Virus record (IMG/VR): IMGVR_UViG_3300023313_000021
Span: 1-34,022 of that record
Direction: 5' to 3' (one strand)
Length of the DNA stretch: 34,022 nt
Origin: a virus
Made by a program: the position numbers and the translations under genes. Of this stretch, positions 9,261 to 15,669 are shown one piece after another. Under the pieces are notes generated by a model that was not told the origin of the DNA, made no database searches, and saw only the letters and a list, made by a program, of their open reading frames with translations. Position 1 is the stretch's first letter. Each line of letters starts with the position of its first letter.

Positions 9261-9486
9261 CTTCTTTACTCCTACTCTTCTCAACTAAGCTATTAACTGT
9301 AATAGTACGAAGATAGATATTTACTCCAGCTGTTAAAGCTAAAGCTATGTTATTAAGAAATGGTACAAGTTCAGGGAAGAAATAAACACCAAAAATAGCA
9401 GAAATTAATATAACTGCATTAGTATGTATTGTCTTACTTTTCATAGCTCCCTTTAAGAATGGGATTAGCTTTTTAATTTTATCCAT
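9235..9486 (-). CDS. Putative holin
   Basis: An 83-residue membrane protein. A basic N-terminus with 'MKSKTIHTN' leads into two hydrophobic segments, about 23-40 and 43-58, and a charged tail after 'IYLRTIT'. The 'KSKT...TN' start and the 'N-x-x-LR-T' end of the second segment recall a widespread class of small phage membrane proteins usually annotated as holins. It heads the minus-strand lysis group and overlaps the next frame. It has a GAGG site just before ATG and a variant AGTACTTTATA element upstream (9491-9515). Function is inferred from size, topology and context. Confidence 0.55.
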   Translation of the reverse strand: MDKIKKLIPFLKGAMKSKTIHTNAVILISAIFGVYFFPELVPFLNNIALALTAGVNIYLRTITVNSLVEKSRSKEDEFLKDAS

Positions 9487-9490
9487 TATA

Positions 9491-9515
9491 TATTCCTCTT
9501 TATGTATAAAGTACT
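9491..9515 (-). promoter_or_regulatory. Putative promoter element of the lysis genes
   Basis: On the minus strand AGTACTTTATACATAAAGAGG precedes the holin-like gene. It resembles both repeated element families (AGTAnTTTA plus a GAGG leader). It follows a transcription terminator and would restart transcription for the lysis group. Confidence 0.4.
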
Positions 9516-9546
9516 AAAAACTTATCAACAGAAGAAGAAATCGTAC

Positions 9547-9606
9547 AATTTTAGGGGCACGAGAGCTTTTTATCTATCTGTAATTTTAGGGGCACGAGAG
9601 CTTTTT
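9547..9606. repeat. Tandem repeat with GGCACGAGAG core
   Basis: Two identical 25-bp units (9547-9571 and 9582-9606), 35 bp apart, share the core TAGGGGCACGAGAGC followed by five T. The same unit recurs once at 18081-18104 in the presumed origin region, with partial copies beside it. The repeat is in the non-coding gap between the lysis and replication genes. Its role is unknown; a protein-binding site or replication element is plausible. Confidence 0.75.
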
Positions 9607-9649
9607 CTAAAAATCCAAAAAAATAAAAATTAAACTAAAAAAAATTAAA

Positions 9650-9675
9650 CTAAAAAAAGAGCCGTGAAGGCTCTT
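9650..9675 (-). terminator. Rho-independent terminator of the minus replication operon
   Basis: Read on the minus strand, AAAGAGCC and GGCTCTTT pair around a TTCAC loop and run into seven T. It lies just after the OB-fold gene and would end the replication operon transcript. Between the stop codon and the terminator (9682-9719) is a further inverted pair, TCCGCA/TGCGGA. Confidence 0.75.
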
Positions 9676-9720
9676 TCTATAGGATCCGCAATTGTTTTTG
9701 TTTCTAGGAGGCTGCGGACC

Positions 9721-10113
9721 TTAACTGTTTACGTAATTTTCTAGTATAATAGCAATATCAATAATCTTATCTGCTACTTCTTCGCAACTTACGTTTTCCA
9801 TATTACTATTTAAAACTACCTTTGTAGCGTGCCCTAAGCAATTCTGACGAACTATACCGGTTATAACAACGCCTTCGCCTTCTTTTGACATAACTTCATA
9901 TTTAGCTACATCTGATTTGGTGATATTTGTGATATTCTTATACCTACCATTCTCCGTATATTCTATCTCAACACTATCACCTTTTTCAACGCTATAGTTA
10001 TTAAAGCTATTAAACCACTCACCATCAAGCAATACGTTAAAACTATCTTTCTTTCCGTTTCTAGTATTTACTTGGTTAACCTTAGTTGCTTCTATAATAC
10101 CTGTTTTTATCAT
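9721..10113 (-). CDS. OB-fold single-stranded DNA-binding-like protein
   Basis: A 130-residue protein using the second ATG (10113), which has GGAG seven bases upstream and overlaps the previous small ORF as ATGA; the ATG four codons earlier lacks this spacing. Residues 1-70 show an OB-fold pattern: alternating strands with 'FNVLLDGEWFNSF', then 'KGDSVEIEY' and 'GRYKNITNI', as in phage ssDNA-binding and recombination proteins. The remaining part ends in a helix. It would coat single strands during replication driven by the helicase encoded in the same operon. It is the last gene before the terminator. Confidence 0.6.
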   Translation of the reverse strand: MIKTGIIEATKVNQVNTRNGKKDSFNVLLDGEWFNSFNNYSVEKGDSVEIEYTENGRYKNITNITKSDVAKYEVMSKEGEGVVITGIVRQNCLGHATKVVLNSNMENVSCEEVADKIIDIAIILENYVNS

Positions 10114-10220
10114 TTGTTTCTCCATTTGTAAAACTTCATTCTATAAAATCTATAGATCGTAATAATTATCTTACCCTGTGCTTCAATATGTTTCATGTCT
10201 CTATCTTCATATTCATGCAT
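10110..10220 (-). CDS. Small 36-residue basic protein
   Basis: A 36-residue frame with a strong AGGAG site (10226-10230), ending in an ATGA overlap with the OB-fold gene. The product begins MHEYEDRDMKHIEAQG and ends with a Tyr/Arg/Lys-rich helix. It is preceded by a repeated minus-strand element (10239-10263). Its family is unknown. The good site and the exact coupling suggest real translation, perhaps mainly to set OB-fold protein levels. Confidence 0.6.
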   Translation of the reverse strand: MHEYEDRDMKHIEAQGKIIITIYRFYRMKFYKWRNK

Positions 10221-10238
10221 ATCAACTCCTCTTATTAG

Positions 10239-10263
10239 ATATACTACATAGTGTCGACTAAAT
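10239..10263 (-). promoter_or_regulatory. Minus-strand element (AGTATAT family)
   Basis: The minus strand reads ACACTATGTAGTATATCTAA followed by AGAGGAG and an ATG. It is one of about seven clear copies of a conserved intergenic element centred on TGNAGTATAT, and a likely promoter. Confidence 0.5.
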
Positions 10264-10266
10264 AGA

Positions 10267-10569
10267 CTATATTTTCATATTTAATTCAACATATGTTGAA
10301 TATTTTTTATCCCATGTTAAAAAATTAACACAATCTATATCCATCTCACTAGCAACAATACCTACTAGCATTATTAATATGGGGCTTCCAATACATAATA
10401 TGTAATCATCATCTGTCATATCAATAAGTTTGTCATAAATAATATTCATTATGCTTTCGCTATCTAGCAAACTGACGCTATTAGTGAATATCGGCGTCAG
10501 TTTGCCATATTTAGCTGCTTCTGTTAGATCAAAATGACCTGTGTCGTGTATTACGTATACTTTGCTCAT
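10267..10569 (-). CDS. Conserved phage protein of unknown function
   Basis: A 100-residue protein starting MSKVYVIHDTG, with 'AAKYGKLTPIF' near 20, 'DDDYILCIGSP' near 53 and 'NFLTWDKKYSTYVEL' near the end. Small proteins with this layout, including the 'dDYiL..GdP' loop and a final 'LxWDxxxxxY' strand, are common near replication genes of phages of Proteobacteria, but I know of no assigned role. It looks like a compact alpha/beta fold without membrane segments. A GAGAG site precedes its ATG, and a variant element (AGTACTTTATAGTG) lies upstream. Confidence 0.6.
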   Translation of the reverse strand: MSKVYVIHDTGHFDLTEAAKYGKLTPIFTNSVSLLDSESIMNIIYDKLIDMTDDDYILCIGSPILIMLVGIVASEMDIDCVNFLTWDKKYSTYVELNMKI

Positions 10570-10583
10570 AATTATTCTCTCTT

Positions 10584-10610
10584 TTATACATTTCTACACT
10601 ATAAAGTACT
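10584..10610 (-). promoter_or_regulatory. Variant minus-strand promoter-like element
   Basis: The minus strand reads AGTACTTTATAGTGTAGAAA, followed by TGTATAAAAGAGAG. It combines the AGTAnTTTA core of the late-type family with the AGTGTAG stretch of the minus family, so it may be an intermediate form. Confidence 0.4.
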
Positions 10611-10998
10611 ATACTAGCTTGAATACTATTTTAGTTCCCTCTACTTCTTTTTTAACAAGTCTAGTACTAAGTTCAAATACCTCTATGAAGAAATCCATAT
10701 TGTCAACCAATAACTTATTCTCTCCGTCTTTTGACAACTCAACATGGACATCATCTCCAAAAGTATAACTGTCGCTTTCACAATAGTGTAATACATCAAC
10801 TAGTGTTTTTTCAACTTCCACATAAAGATCTTTATTAGTCATGCTCATTTCTAGAAGTCTTGTTTGCTTTTTAGCAATATCGTCGGCTTCATCATGAGGC
10901 ATATGCTTCATATTTTTTAGCAAAACTTTTCTGTATGCTCGCTCCAAAACAATAGCCCTCCTTTCGTCTTCTTCATATGTTTTTAATTTTGTTTTCAT
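10609..10998 (-). CDS. Hypothetical acidic helical protein
   Basis: A 129-residue protein starting at the ATG at 10998, with AGGAGAG directly upstream. The longer frame from 11046 begins inside the repeated promoter-like element and is rejected. The sequence 'MKTKLKTYEEDERRAIVLE' opens a highly charged helical N-terminal half; the C-terminal half has alternating strands ('DDVHVELSKDGENKLL'). No family is recognised. It lies between the helicase and a small conserved gene in the replication operon. Confidence 0.55.
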   Translation of the reverse strand: MKTKLKTYEEDERRAIVLERAYRKVLLKNMKHMPHDEADDIAKKQTRLLEMSMTNKDLYVEVEKTLVDVLHYCESDSYTFGDDVHVELSKDGENKLLVDNMDFFIEVFELSTRLVKKEVEGTKIVFKLV

Positions 10999-11018
10999 TT
11001 CGCTCTCTCCTGTTTTAT

Positions 11019-11044
11019 TATATACTTCATGCTGTCTACTTTTC
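11019..11044 (-). promoter_or_regulatory. Minus-strand element (AGTATAT family)
   Basis: The minus strand reads AAAGTAGACAGCATGAAGTA and then TATAAT, overlapping the end of the helicase gene. The copy before 14792 is nearly the same, differing at only a few positions. It contains a perfect TATAAT. Confidence 0.55.
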
Positions 11045-12623
11045 AAAACTTAACCTCTTCATCACTAGGGCTTAGTTGTTTTAAACATACTTTACGGTGG
11101 CGAATATAATCTGTCACTTCACCTTTATAAACTAAATCTATGTTGACGTGTGGTCTTGGAGCATTCTTAATTACACCATTTACTTCAATATCACATCTCT
11201 TAGCAATCTTCTTCATGCTTATACCTGTAGCTTTTACTTCTGTTTGTAATGTAAGAGCAAACTTCTTATTACTAAAAGGCCTAAGATTATTCTCAGCGCA
11301 AAAGAACTTGTAGTCATCGAACATATCTGTAGTCTTTGTTTCACATTCTGGGGTCTCCATAATCTTAAACTGACTAAGATATGATAGGCAACTATTTGTT
11401 TCAACTTGGTAATTTCTTGTCTTTTCAACAATAGCTTTGCTTTCTGTAAATACCCAATTGTTAGCTTTAAGTCTCATCAAACCATTTATAGCCCATGTTA
11501 AAACATAATCCAATTCATTAGCTTTAATCTGTTCAGCCAAATCATCAATCTTATCTTCTTCTTTAGGTGGATTATCGAACGGTACTATAAACATTCTTCT
11601 CCAAAAACCGGCCGACGAGTCCATAATATGAGGAAGTTCATTACATGAAAAAATAAATCTACTTTGATTTCTAAAAGGAATATCATCCTTATATTTACGT
11701 TGGACATTAATCAAATCACCAGTAACTAGTTTCTTAAGTGCTTGTTCCATAATCTTTTTATCTGTTTCAGCAGCAGTGCATAGTGTAGCGTCAAGTATTC
11801 TGTTAAGTTGAAACCCATCTAAATTATCAGGCTCAACCGCTACAGTACGGAAGTGTAAAGCTGTAACTAAATCAATAAAAACACTCTTACCGTCTCCACC
11901 ACCACCTGTTAAGAATAACATCTTACCCTTGTTGATATTCTGTATTAATGAATAACCTACATATTCTTGTAGTAAATCCTGGATACCCTGATCAGGTATT
12001 GAGGTTCTTAAGAAGTGATCGAACAATGGACCTCTGCTCATATTGTCATAATCAGCATTAATATAGTAGCAAAAGTTATAATCCTTATCAATAGGTATTT
12101 CTTTAAGCTTTCCATCGTCTGTTATAGTAACATATTTATTCTTTAGTGGAATAATAACGTCATCTCTATTAGCTGTCTTCTTCAATGAGGTGGCTTGACT
12201 AGCTACCATGCTACCGCAACTTGTAAGTTTAGACGTGGAGCTCTCATCACCCAAAAACTTGTGTGCCATCTTCTCTATAAAAGAAGTACTCACTCTATGC
12301 CAATGGTTTTCTCTCCACTCATAAAAATCACTTCCATATTTGATCCTTATGCTATCTTCCTTAGATATACTCTCTAGGAATAATAAGTCATGGGACTTTC
12401 TCACTGGTTTGCCACCTTTAGCAGGGTTATTATAATAAGACAGTAGTTCAGCCTGCTTCTTAGGGCTAAGGCTCTCCATGATAGCCTTAAGATCGTCTAG
12501 TACGATATTAGGCGCTTCCTCTCTATCTTTCCTTGGGTTACAACTTCTATTACTACTATCTCTCTTAGTTATTTGTTTTGTAATTTTTTCTTCTTCTTTA
12601 AAATATGGTTTCACTTCACTCAT
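11043..12623 (-). CDS. SF3 replicative helicase, D5/P4 alpha-type
   Basis: A 526-residue superfamily 3 helicase. Residues 1-75 are charged and probably disordered. A D5_N-like region covers about 80-230. The ATPase core has Walker A GGGGDGKS (240-247), an acidic pair around 286-288 ('AAETDKK'), a sensor-like 'FIFSCNELP' (323-331) and the 'SSAGFWRRMFIVPFD' arginine-finger segment (336-350). These are hallmarks of poxvirus D5/phage P4-type hexameric helicases. A fused primase domain is not evident, so the host primase or an unseen partner would be needed. The ATG has GGAGG nine bases upstream. The 149-nt gap before it holds a repeated element and a strong stem-loop. Confidence 0.88.
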   Translation of the reverse strand: MSEVKPYFKEEEKITKQITKRDSSNRSCNPRKDREEAPNIVLDDLKAIMESLSPKKQAELLSYYNNPAKGGKPVRKSHDLLFLESISKEDSIRIKYGSDFYEWRENHWHRVSTSFIEKMAHKFLGDESSTSKLTSCGSMVASQATSLKKTANRDDVIIPLKNKYVTITDDGKLKEIPIDKDYNFCYYINADYDNMSRGPLFDHFLRTSIPDQGIQDLLQEYVGYSLIQNINKGKMLFLTGGGGDGKSVFIDLVTALHFRTVAVEPDNLDGFQLNRILDATLCTAAETDKKIMEQALKKLVTGDLINVQRKYKDDIPFRNQSRFIFSCNELPHIMDSSAGFWRRMFIVPFDNPPKEEDKIDDLAEQIKANELDYVLTWAINGLMRLKANNWVFTESKAIVEKTRNYQVETNSCLSYLSQFKIMETPECETKTTDMFDDYKFFCAENNLRPFSNKKFALTLQTEVKATGISMKKIAKRCDIEVNGVIKNAPRPHVNIDLVYKGEVTDYIRHRKVCLKQLSPSDEEVKF

Positions 12624-12688
12624 TTTTAGCCTCCTATAGCTATGTTATTATATATAGGCACCACCTATAATTTGTTTAATATTAATTT

Positions 12689-12744
12689 TATGAGGTTGGG
12701 GGGCCTGGTAAGCCGTTAAGAAACGTTAGGCCGTCAACCTCATA
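12689..12744 (-). ncRNA. Structured leader element of the helicase mRNA
   Basis: TATGAGGTTG (minus strand, 12735-12744) pairs perfectly with CAACCTCATA (12689-12698). Inside are a second pairing, GGCCT/AGGCC, and a small CGTT-TCTT-AACG hairpin. No U tract follows, so it is not a standard terminator. It lies downstream of a promoter-like element and about 65 nt before the helicase start, a position suited to controlling helicase translation or mRNA stability, or to acting as a protein-binding or origin structure. Confidence 0.55.
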
Positions 12745-12748
12745 ATTA

Positions 12749-12774
12749 GATATACTATATAGTGGTTAACTTTT
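12749..12774 (-). promoter_or_regulatory. Minus-strand element before the helicase leader
   Basis: The minus strand reads AAAGTTAACCACTATATAGT and then ATATCTAA, beginning at the stop of the sigma-like gene. Unlike most copies it is over 120 nt from the next start, so it is not simply a ribosome binding site context; this supports a promoter role. Confidence 0.5.
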
Positions 12775-13483
12775 AGACGTATTTAATGTATTTTTCTTTA
12801 AAATCAGCAAAACTTTCACAATTTGTTTCCTCAACTATAAACTTTGTGAAAATATCAATGAAACTTTCTCTCACTAATATGCCATCTTTGTTATACTTTC
12901 CTTTAATGGCTCCTCTCACTTTAGCCATGCCAATTCCTTCATTCTTACTAATAACACTCATAGGAATTCCGTCAACTATATTCATAGCTACTATTTTTAT
13001 CTCTGTAGCGTTATCTTTTATGAATTCAGCAATCCTATCATTACTTATTTCTATATTTCTATCTTCATCAACTATTTCACTAAAATATTCGTCTAGATCC
13101 ATACTTTCACAATGTTCTTCTAAGTTATCTACGCTGTAAGCTCTCACACCGCCGCTCTTATCTAAGATAAGGTTCATCTTCGTCAACTCGTCTGTGACGT
13201 GTTTAAACACCCAAAACTTAGCGTGAAAAAAGAATGGCGTACCTCTAGAAGTGTCAAACGTCTTCATAGCTTTACACATACCCTCAAGCCCTGCTTGATA
13301 TAAATCTTGATATACCTCTGTGTTTTTAAATTGCTTGCTCTTAGCCGTAATAACAATCTCTGGCAGATTATAGTGCAAAACAACCATCTCCTCAAGCAGC
13401 TTCTTCTTATCATCAGCGTATTTCTTAACCAACGCACAATCTTTTAAATAAACTTCATGTATTTCAGCTTTCGTCATTCTCAT
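12773..13483 (-). CDS. Phage-encoded sigma-70-family-like factor
   Basis: A 236-residue protein. Residues 58-102 match sigma-70 region 2: 'VYQDLYQAGLEGMCKAMKTFD' then 'RGTPFFFHAKFWVFKHVTDEL', corresponding to the family 'DLiQeGliGLikAvekFDpsrG.kFsTYA..wI...I' used for core polymerase and -10 recognition. A possible region 4 helix-turn-helix lies near 168-195 ('IPMSVISKNEGIGMAKVRGAI'). It would redirect host RNA polymerase to phage promoters, and the genome has two repeated promoter-like families to recognise. It overlaps the upstream gene as ATGA behind a GGAG site. Divergence in region 4 leaves open that it is a co-activator or another DNA-binding factor. Confidence 0.7.
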   Translation of the reverse strand: MRMTKAEIHEVYLKDCALVKKYADDKKKLLEEMVVLHYNLPEIVITAKSKQFKNTEVYQDLYQAGLEGMCKAMKTFDTSRGTPFFFHAKFWVFKHVTDELTKMNLILDKSGGVRAYSVDNLEEHCESMDLDEYFSEIVDEDRNIEISNDRIAEFIKDNATEIKIVAMNIVDGIPMSVISKNEGIGMAKVRGAIKGKYNKDGILVRESFIDIFTKFIVEETNCESFADFKEKYIKYV

Positions 13484-14070
13484 TTCAACATTTCTCCTAA
13501 AAGCCTATATGCGTCAAAATCTTTCCTTTCAAAACTAATTTTATCAACTGTCTTGAAACACGCTTTATTTACTAAAATATATTCATTACTAATATTAATA
13601 CTTTTATCACCGTTCTTATAAGTAATACTATTTTCGTTCTTCTTTTTCTTCCAACCTTTATTTAAGCTGTTTATTGTATCAGATAGAGATGAAACGCAAA
13701 CAAAAGGGCTATCTCCGCCAATCAAAAATAAAAACGGAATATCAGCAATCTTTGTATTCAGCCATATTTCCCTATCTTTATTTGTCTTCAAGCTGTTGAA
13801 TTCTTGCTTCAAACCACCACCGTGGTGGATCTTTGTCTGTGACGCCTTCTTTCCTTTAATCTTACAACTATAGCCAACGTGGTCAATAACCAGGTCAGCC
13901 TTGCTTTTAGCAATACCAATATGCTGGACCAATGCTTTGTTTTTAATCTTGTTATAAATAAATGTTTCAAAAAGCTCACCACCAACACCGTCGCCCAATG
14001 TTGCTAAAGAGAGGAGCTTGTTCAGCCCCTCCCCTTCAACGAGCTCTTCTAAAAGCTCTACGTTATTCAT
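13480..14070 (-). CDS. Hypothetical protein, possible PD-(D/E)XK-type nuclease
   Basis: A 196-residue protein. 'GGELFETFIYNKI' (30-42) is followed by 'KADLVIDHVGYSCKIKGKKASQT' (57-79, written here as one motif region), resembling the E...D...xK core of restriction-type nucleases, with E35, D59 and K70 as candidates; the usual Glu before the Lys is Ser-Cys, so the match is imperfect. The middle has an 'IPFLFLIGGDSPFVCVSSL' strand. It sits between two coupled genes with ATGA overlaps on both sides, directly upstream of the sigma-like factor. A host-takeover or recombination role is possible; the nuclease call is tentative. Confidence 0.4.
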   Translation of the reverse strand: MNNVELLEELVEGEGLNKLLSLATLGDGVGGELFETFIYNKIKNKALVQHIGIAKSKADLVIDHVGYSCKIKGKKASQTKIHHGGGLKQEFNSLKTNKDREIWLNTKIADIPFLFLIGGDSPFVCVSSLSDTINSLNKGWKKKKNENSITYKNGDKSINISNEYILVNKACFKTVDKISFERKDFDAYRLLGEMLK

Positions 14071-14390
14071 ACGATTTCACTCACACTTTTAAATTCACCA
14101 ACATCAACACCTTCAGCGTCATAGAAGTGAAAAACTGTTTCACTATTTTTCAATATGTCAGTAAATCTATCAATATTATTTATAAATAAATTAATATTTA
14201 AAACAACCTCTTCTTGGTTAAGCATATATTCTAAATTAAACCCTTCAGGGAATACATCACCCTGATGATTAAATACAAAACCTTTATCTACTGTGCTACT
14301 TATATGAAACACCAATCTAGCTGTCTTTGTTTTAGCTGGCGCTTTCTTTACTACTGTCTTACTCTTTGTTTTTACTACTGTCTTGGTCAT
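14067..14390 (-). CDS. Hypothetical protein with basic Lys/Ala/Thr-rich N-terminus
   Basis: A 107-residue protein. Residues 1-24 are a Lys/Thr/Val/Ala-rich tail with two 'KTVVK' repeats and a 'KKAPAKTK' stretch, like histone-H1-type tails that bind nucleic acid. The rest is acidic and beta/alpha with no recognised family. A GGAGGG site lies upstream, and a minus-strand element at 14409-14433. The stop overlaps the next gene as ATGA, forming a coupled trio with the possible nuclease and the sigma-like factor. Confidence 0.55.
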   Translation of the reverse strand: MTKTVVKTKSKTVVKKAPAKTKTARLVFHISSTVDKGFVFNHQGDVFPEGFNLEYMLNQEEVVLNINLFINNIDRFTDILKNSETVFHFYDAEGVDVGEFKSVSEIV

Positions 14391-14408
14391 TTGACCCTCC
14401 TTATTTTT

Positions 14409-14433
14409 TATATACTACACTGTTGTGAATTTT
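14409..14433 (-). promoter_or_regulatory. Minus-strand element (AGTATAT family)
   Basis: The minus strand reads CACAACAGTGTAGTATATAA and then AAAAATAAGGAGGG before the ATG. It begins at the stop codon of the upstream gene, as most copies do, and would drive the coupled three-gene unit ending in the sigma-like factor. Confidence 0.5.
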
Positions 14434-14632
14434 ATGCGTTATAAAACTTACTCATGTTTCTACTACTTACTTTTCTAATATTCTCAAGCCCTTTGTTATA
14501 TTCAGAAACTACATCATTAAAGTTCTTAACACTCTGAAAACTAATGTCTCCTTTCAACAACTCCTCTAAAGCCAATTCTTTTTTATCATTAAGACTTTCC
14601 AGATGACCTGCTATATTTATTTTATTATTCAT
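14432..14632 (-). CDS. Small hypothetical protein
   Basis: A 66-residue, mostly helical protein starting MNNKINIAGHLESL, with an acidic middle and a basic C-terminus ('RKVSSRNMSKFYNA'). GGAGG lies seven bases upstream of the ATG, and the frame overlaps the upstream membrane protein gene by 8 bases. No family is recognised. Confidence 0.55.
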   Translation of the reverse strand: MNNKINIAGHLESLNDKKELALEELLKGDISFQSVKNFNDVVSEYNKGLENIRKVSSRNMSKFYNA

Positions 14633-14792
14633 TTCTTCCTCCGTTTTTAATCTTTTCAGCTATGTAAAGCTCTGTAGCAGCTTCAGCCATAGCTAAGTAA
14701 TATTTGTTTTTCTTTTCTTCTTTCCAATAAGCTATGTATATTATTATGAGTCCAACCATAGCTAAAATATTATATGTAATTTGATAATCCAT
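14625..14792 (-). CDS. Small single-span membrane protein
   Basis: A 55-residue protein from the ATG at 14792, with AAGGAG at good spacing. The in-frame ATG at 14822 lies within the promoter-like element and is rejected. Residues 8-22 ('ILAMVGLIIIYIAYW') form one membrane helix, followed by a Lys-rich segment and a short amphipathic helix. Its family is unknown. Early phage membrane peptides like this often act in host takeover or superinfection exclusion, but nothing here proves it. Confidence 0.55.
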   Translation of the reverse strand: MDYQITYNILAMVGLIIIYIAYWKEEKKNKYYLAMAEAATELYIAEKIKNGGRNE

Positions 14793-14793
14793 T

Positions 14794-14979
14794 TCAATTC
14801 TCCTTATTCTTATATACTTCATACTGTCTACCTTTTAGACTATCTATCGTATTATTTAATTTATTAATACGTTTGTCTATCCAGTTCATATGTATCTTGC
14901 CAACCTCACGCTCAACAATCAAGTCTAACACTTCAGCTGTAAGCCTTTCAATATTCATCTTTATCAATAACTGTTCCAT
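14794..14979 (-). CDS. Small hypothetical protein, probably leaderless
   Basis: A 61-residue basic helical protein starting MEQLLIKMNIERL. The ATG at 14979 lies six bases after a perfect TATAAT, at about the expected transcription start, so the mRNA would be leaderless. The earlier in-frame ATG at 14994 lies at the -10 box and cannot be in this transcript. A later ATG (14943) has no good site. The C-terminal part has repeated 'RINKLNNTIDSLKG' heptads. No family is recognised. Confidence 0.5.
   Translation of the reverse strand: MEQLLIKMNIERLTAEVLDLIVEREVGKIHMNWIDKRINKLNNTIDSLKGRQYEVYKNKEN
14811..14836 (-). promoter_or_regulatory. Minus-strand element (AGTATAT family)
   Basis: The minus strand reads AAAGGTAGACAGTATGAAGT and then ATATAAGAATAAGGAG. 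It overlaps the 3' end of the upstream gene and precedes the ATG at 14792. Confidence 0.5.
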
Positions 14980-14985
14980 AATACT

Positions 14986-15014
14986 ATTATACACTAATGT
15001 TAAGCGTTTGTCAA
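14986..15014 (-). promoter_or_regulatory. Consensus sigma-70 promoter
   Basis: On the minus strand TTGACA (15009-15014) is separated by exactly 17 bases from TATAAT (14986-14991). Both boxes are perfect matches to the bacterial housekeeping consensus. It points into the operon that includes the sigma-like factor and helicase, so host polymerase can transcribe these immediately after infection. It is the only perfect host-type promoter I saw. Confidence 0.88.
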
Positions 15015-15065
15015 GCGATAATCATAGTATGAGAGAAACAATCGTAAAAGAGGTATTTTCTAAGC

Positions 15066-15446
15066 ATGGCAAAACGAACTCCCCCATGCGAACAATATCC
15101 TACCTGGTCCACCGCCAAGTTCTGGAGCTTCTTAAGAAGTGGCCTAAGGCAAAAGTGGATGCGGTGGCCACCAAAGTTCGAGGCCCTCAAGGATTCTCGC
15201 ATAGACGTCCAAAATCAAGGCCGTACGCGCTTTAACTATAAGTGTGCTAAGTGTGAGGCATATTTCAAGCAAAAAGAGGTAGAGGTTGACCATATCGTCC
15301 CTGCTGGAACATTAAAGGACTGGGGAGACATAGAAGGGTTCACACGCCGGCTCTTCGTGTCAAAAGACAAATTGAGAGTAGTATGTAAACCCTGCCATAA
15401 GAAAATTACTGCGGCAGAGAAAGCTCGTCTTCAGCCCAAAATCTAA
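15066..15446 (+). CDS. HNH endonuclease
   Basis: A 126-residue HNH nuclease. The zinc pairs C60/C63 and C107/C110 flank the catalytic 'EVDHIVPAG' (D75, H76), with H111 closing the motif ('VCKPCHKK'). The N-terminal 'FWSFLRSGLRQKW-RWPP' block is typical of free-standing HNH enzymes in phages. It could be a homing-type nicking enzyme or, when beside terminase, a packaging helper. Here it stands alone on the plus strand inside the minus-strand early operon, and its last 41 bases overlap the end of the 15406-15669 gene. The nearest purine-rich site (AGAGG) is rather far upstream. The insertion-like placement suggests a mobile origin. Confidence 0.85.
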   Translation: MAKRTPPCEQYPTWSTAKFWSFLRSGLRQKWMRWPPKFEALKDSRIDVQNQGRTRFNYKCAKCEAYFKQKEVEVDHIVPAGTLKDWGDIEGFTRRLFVSKDKLRVVCKPCHKKITAAEKARLQPKI

Positions 15447-15669
15447 GTTGTCCTCTTGCTTTACAATTTTCATATTGCATTAAAAATAATACAACTAGTG
15501 TTGTAGCATAAGTCCTATTCTCTCCCTCATACGCTATCACAATACTTTTGCTATCTTCATTACGTATAAAATGTATTACGTGTGCTGGTATTTCATGCGA
15601 CCCTAAAGCTGCTTCAACCAAATGTAAGCAGTCAGCTGTGTGTTTTGTATCTATTTTAAAATAGTTCAT
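15406..15669 (-). CDS. Hypothetical protein
   Basis: An 87-residue alpha/beta protein starting MNYFKIDTKHTADC, with 'SIVIAYEGENRTYATTL' in the middle. The 3' end overlaps the HNH gene tail to tail. An AGAGG site precedes the ATG, and the start overlaps the stop of a 48-residue membrane protein gene as ATGA. No family is recognised. Confidence 0.5.
   Translation of the reverse strand: MNYFKIDTKHTADCLHLVEAALGSHEIPAHVIHFIRNEDSKSIVIAYEGENRTYATTLVVLFLMQYENCKARGQLRFWAEDELSLPQ

Noticed and set aside
10999-11046. Upstream ATG extending the 129-residue gene
   Set aside because: The extension codes from the repeated promoter-like element. The same false extensions occur before 14792 and 15964; in each the downstream ATG has the proper AGGAG site.
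14873-15235. Plus-strand frame overlapping the start of the HNH gene
   Set aside because: Its first half is antisense to a minus-strand gene and its second half is out of frame with the well-supported HNH gene; no ribosome site is seen.
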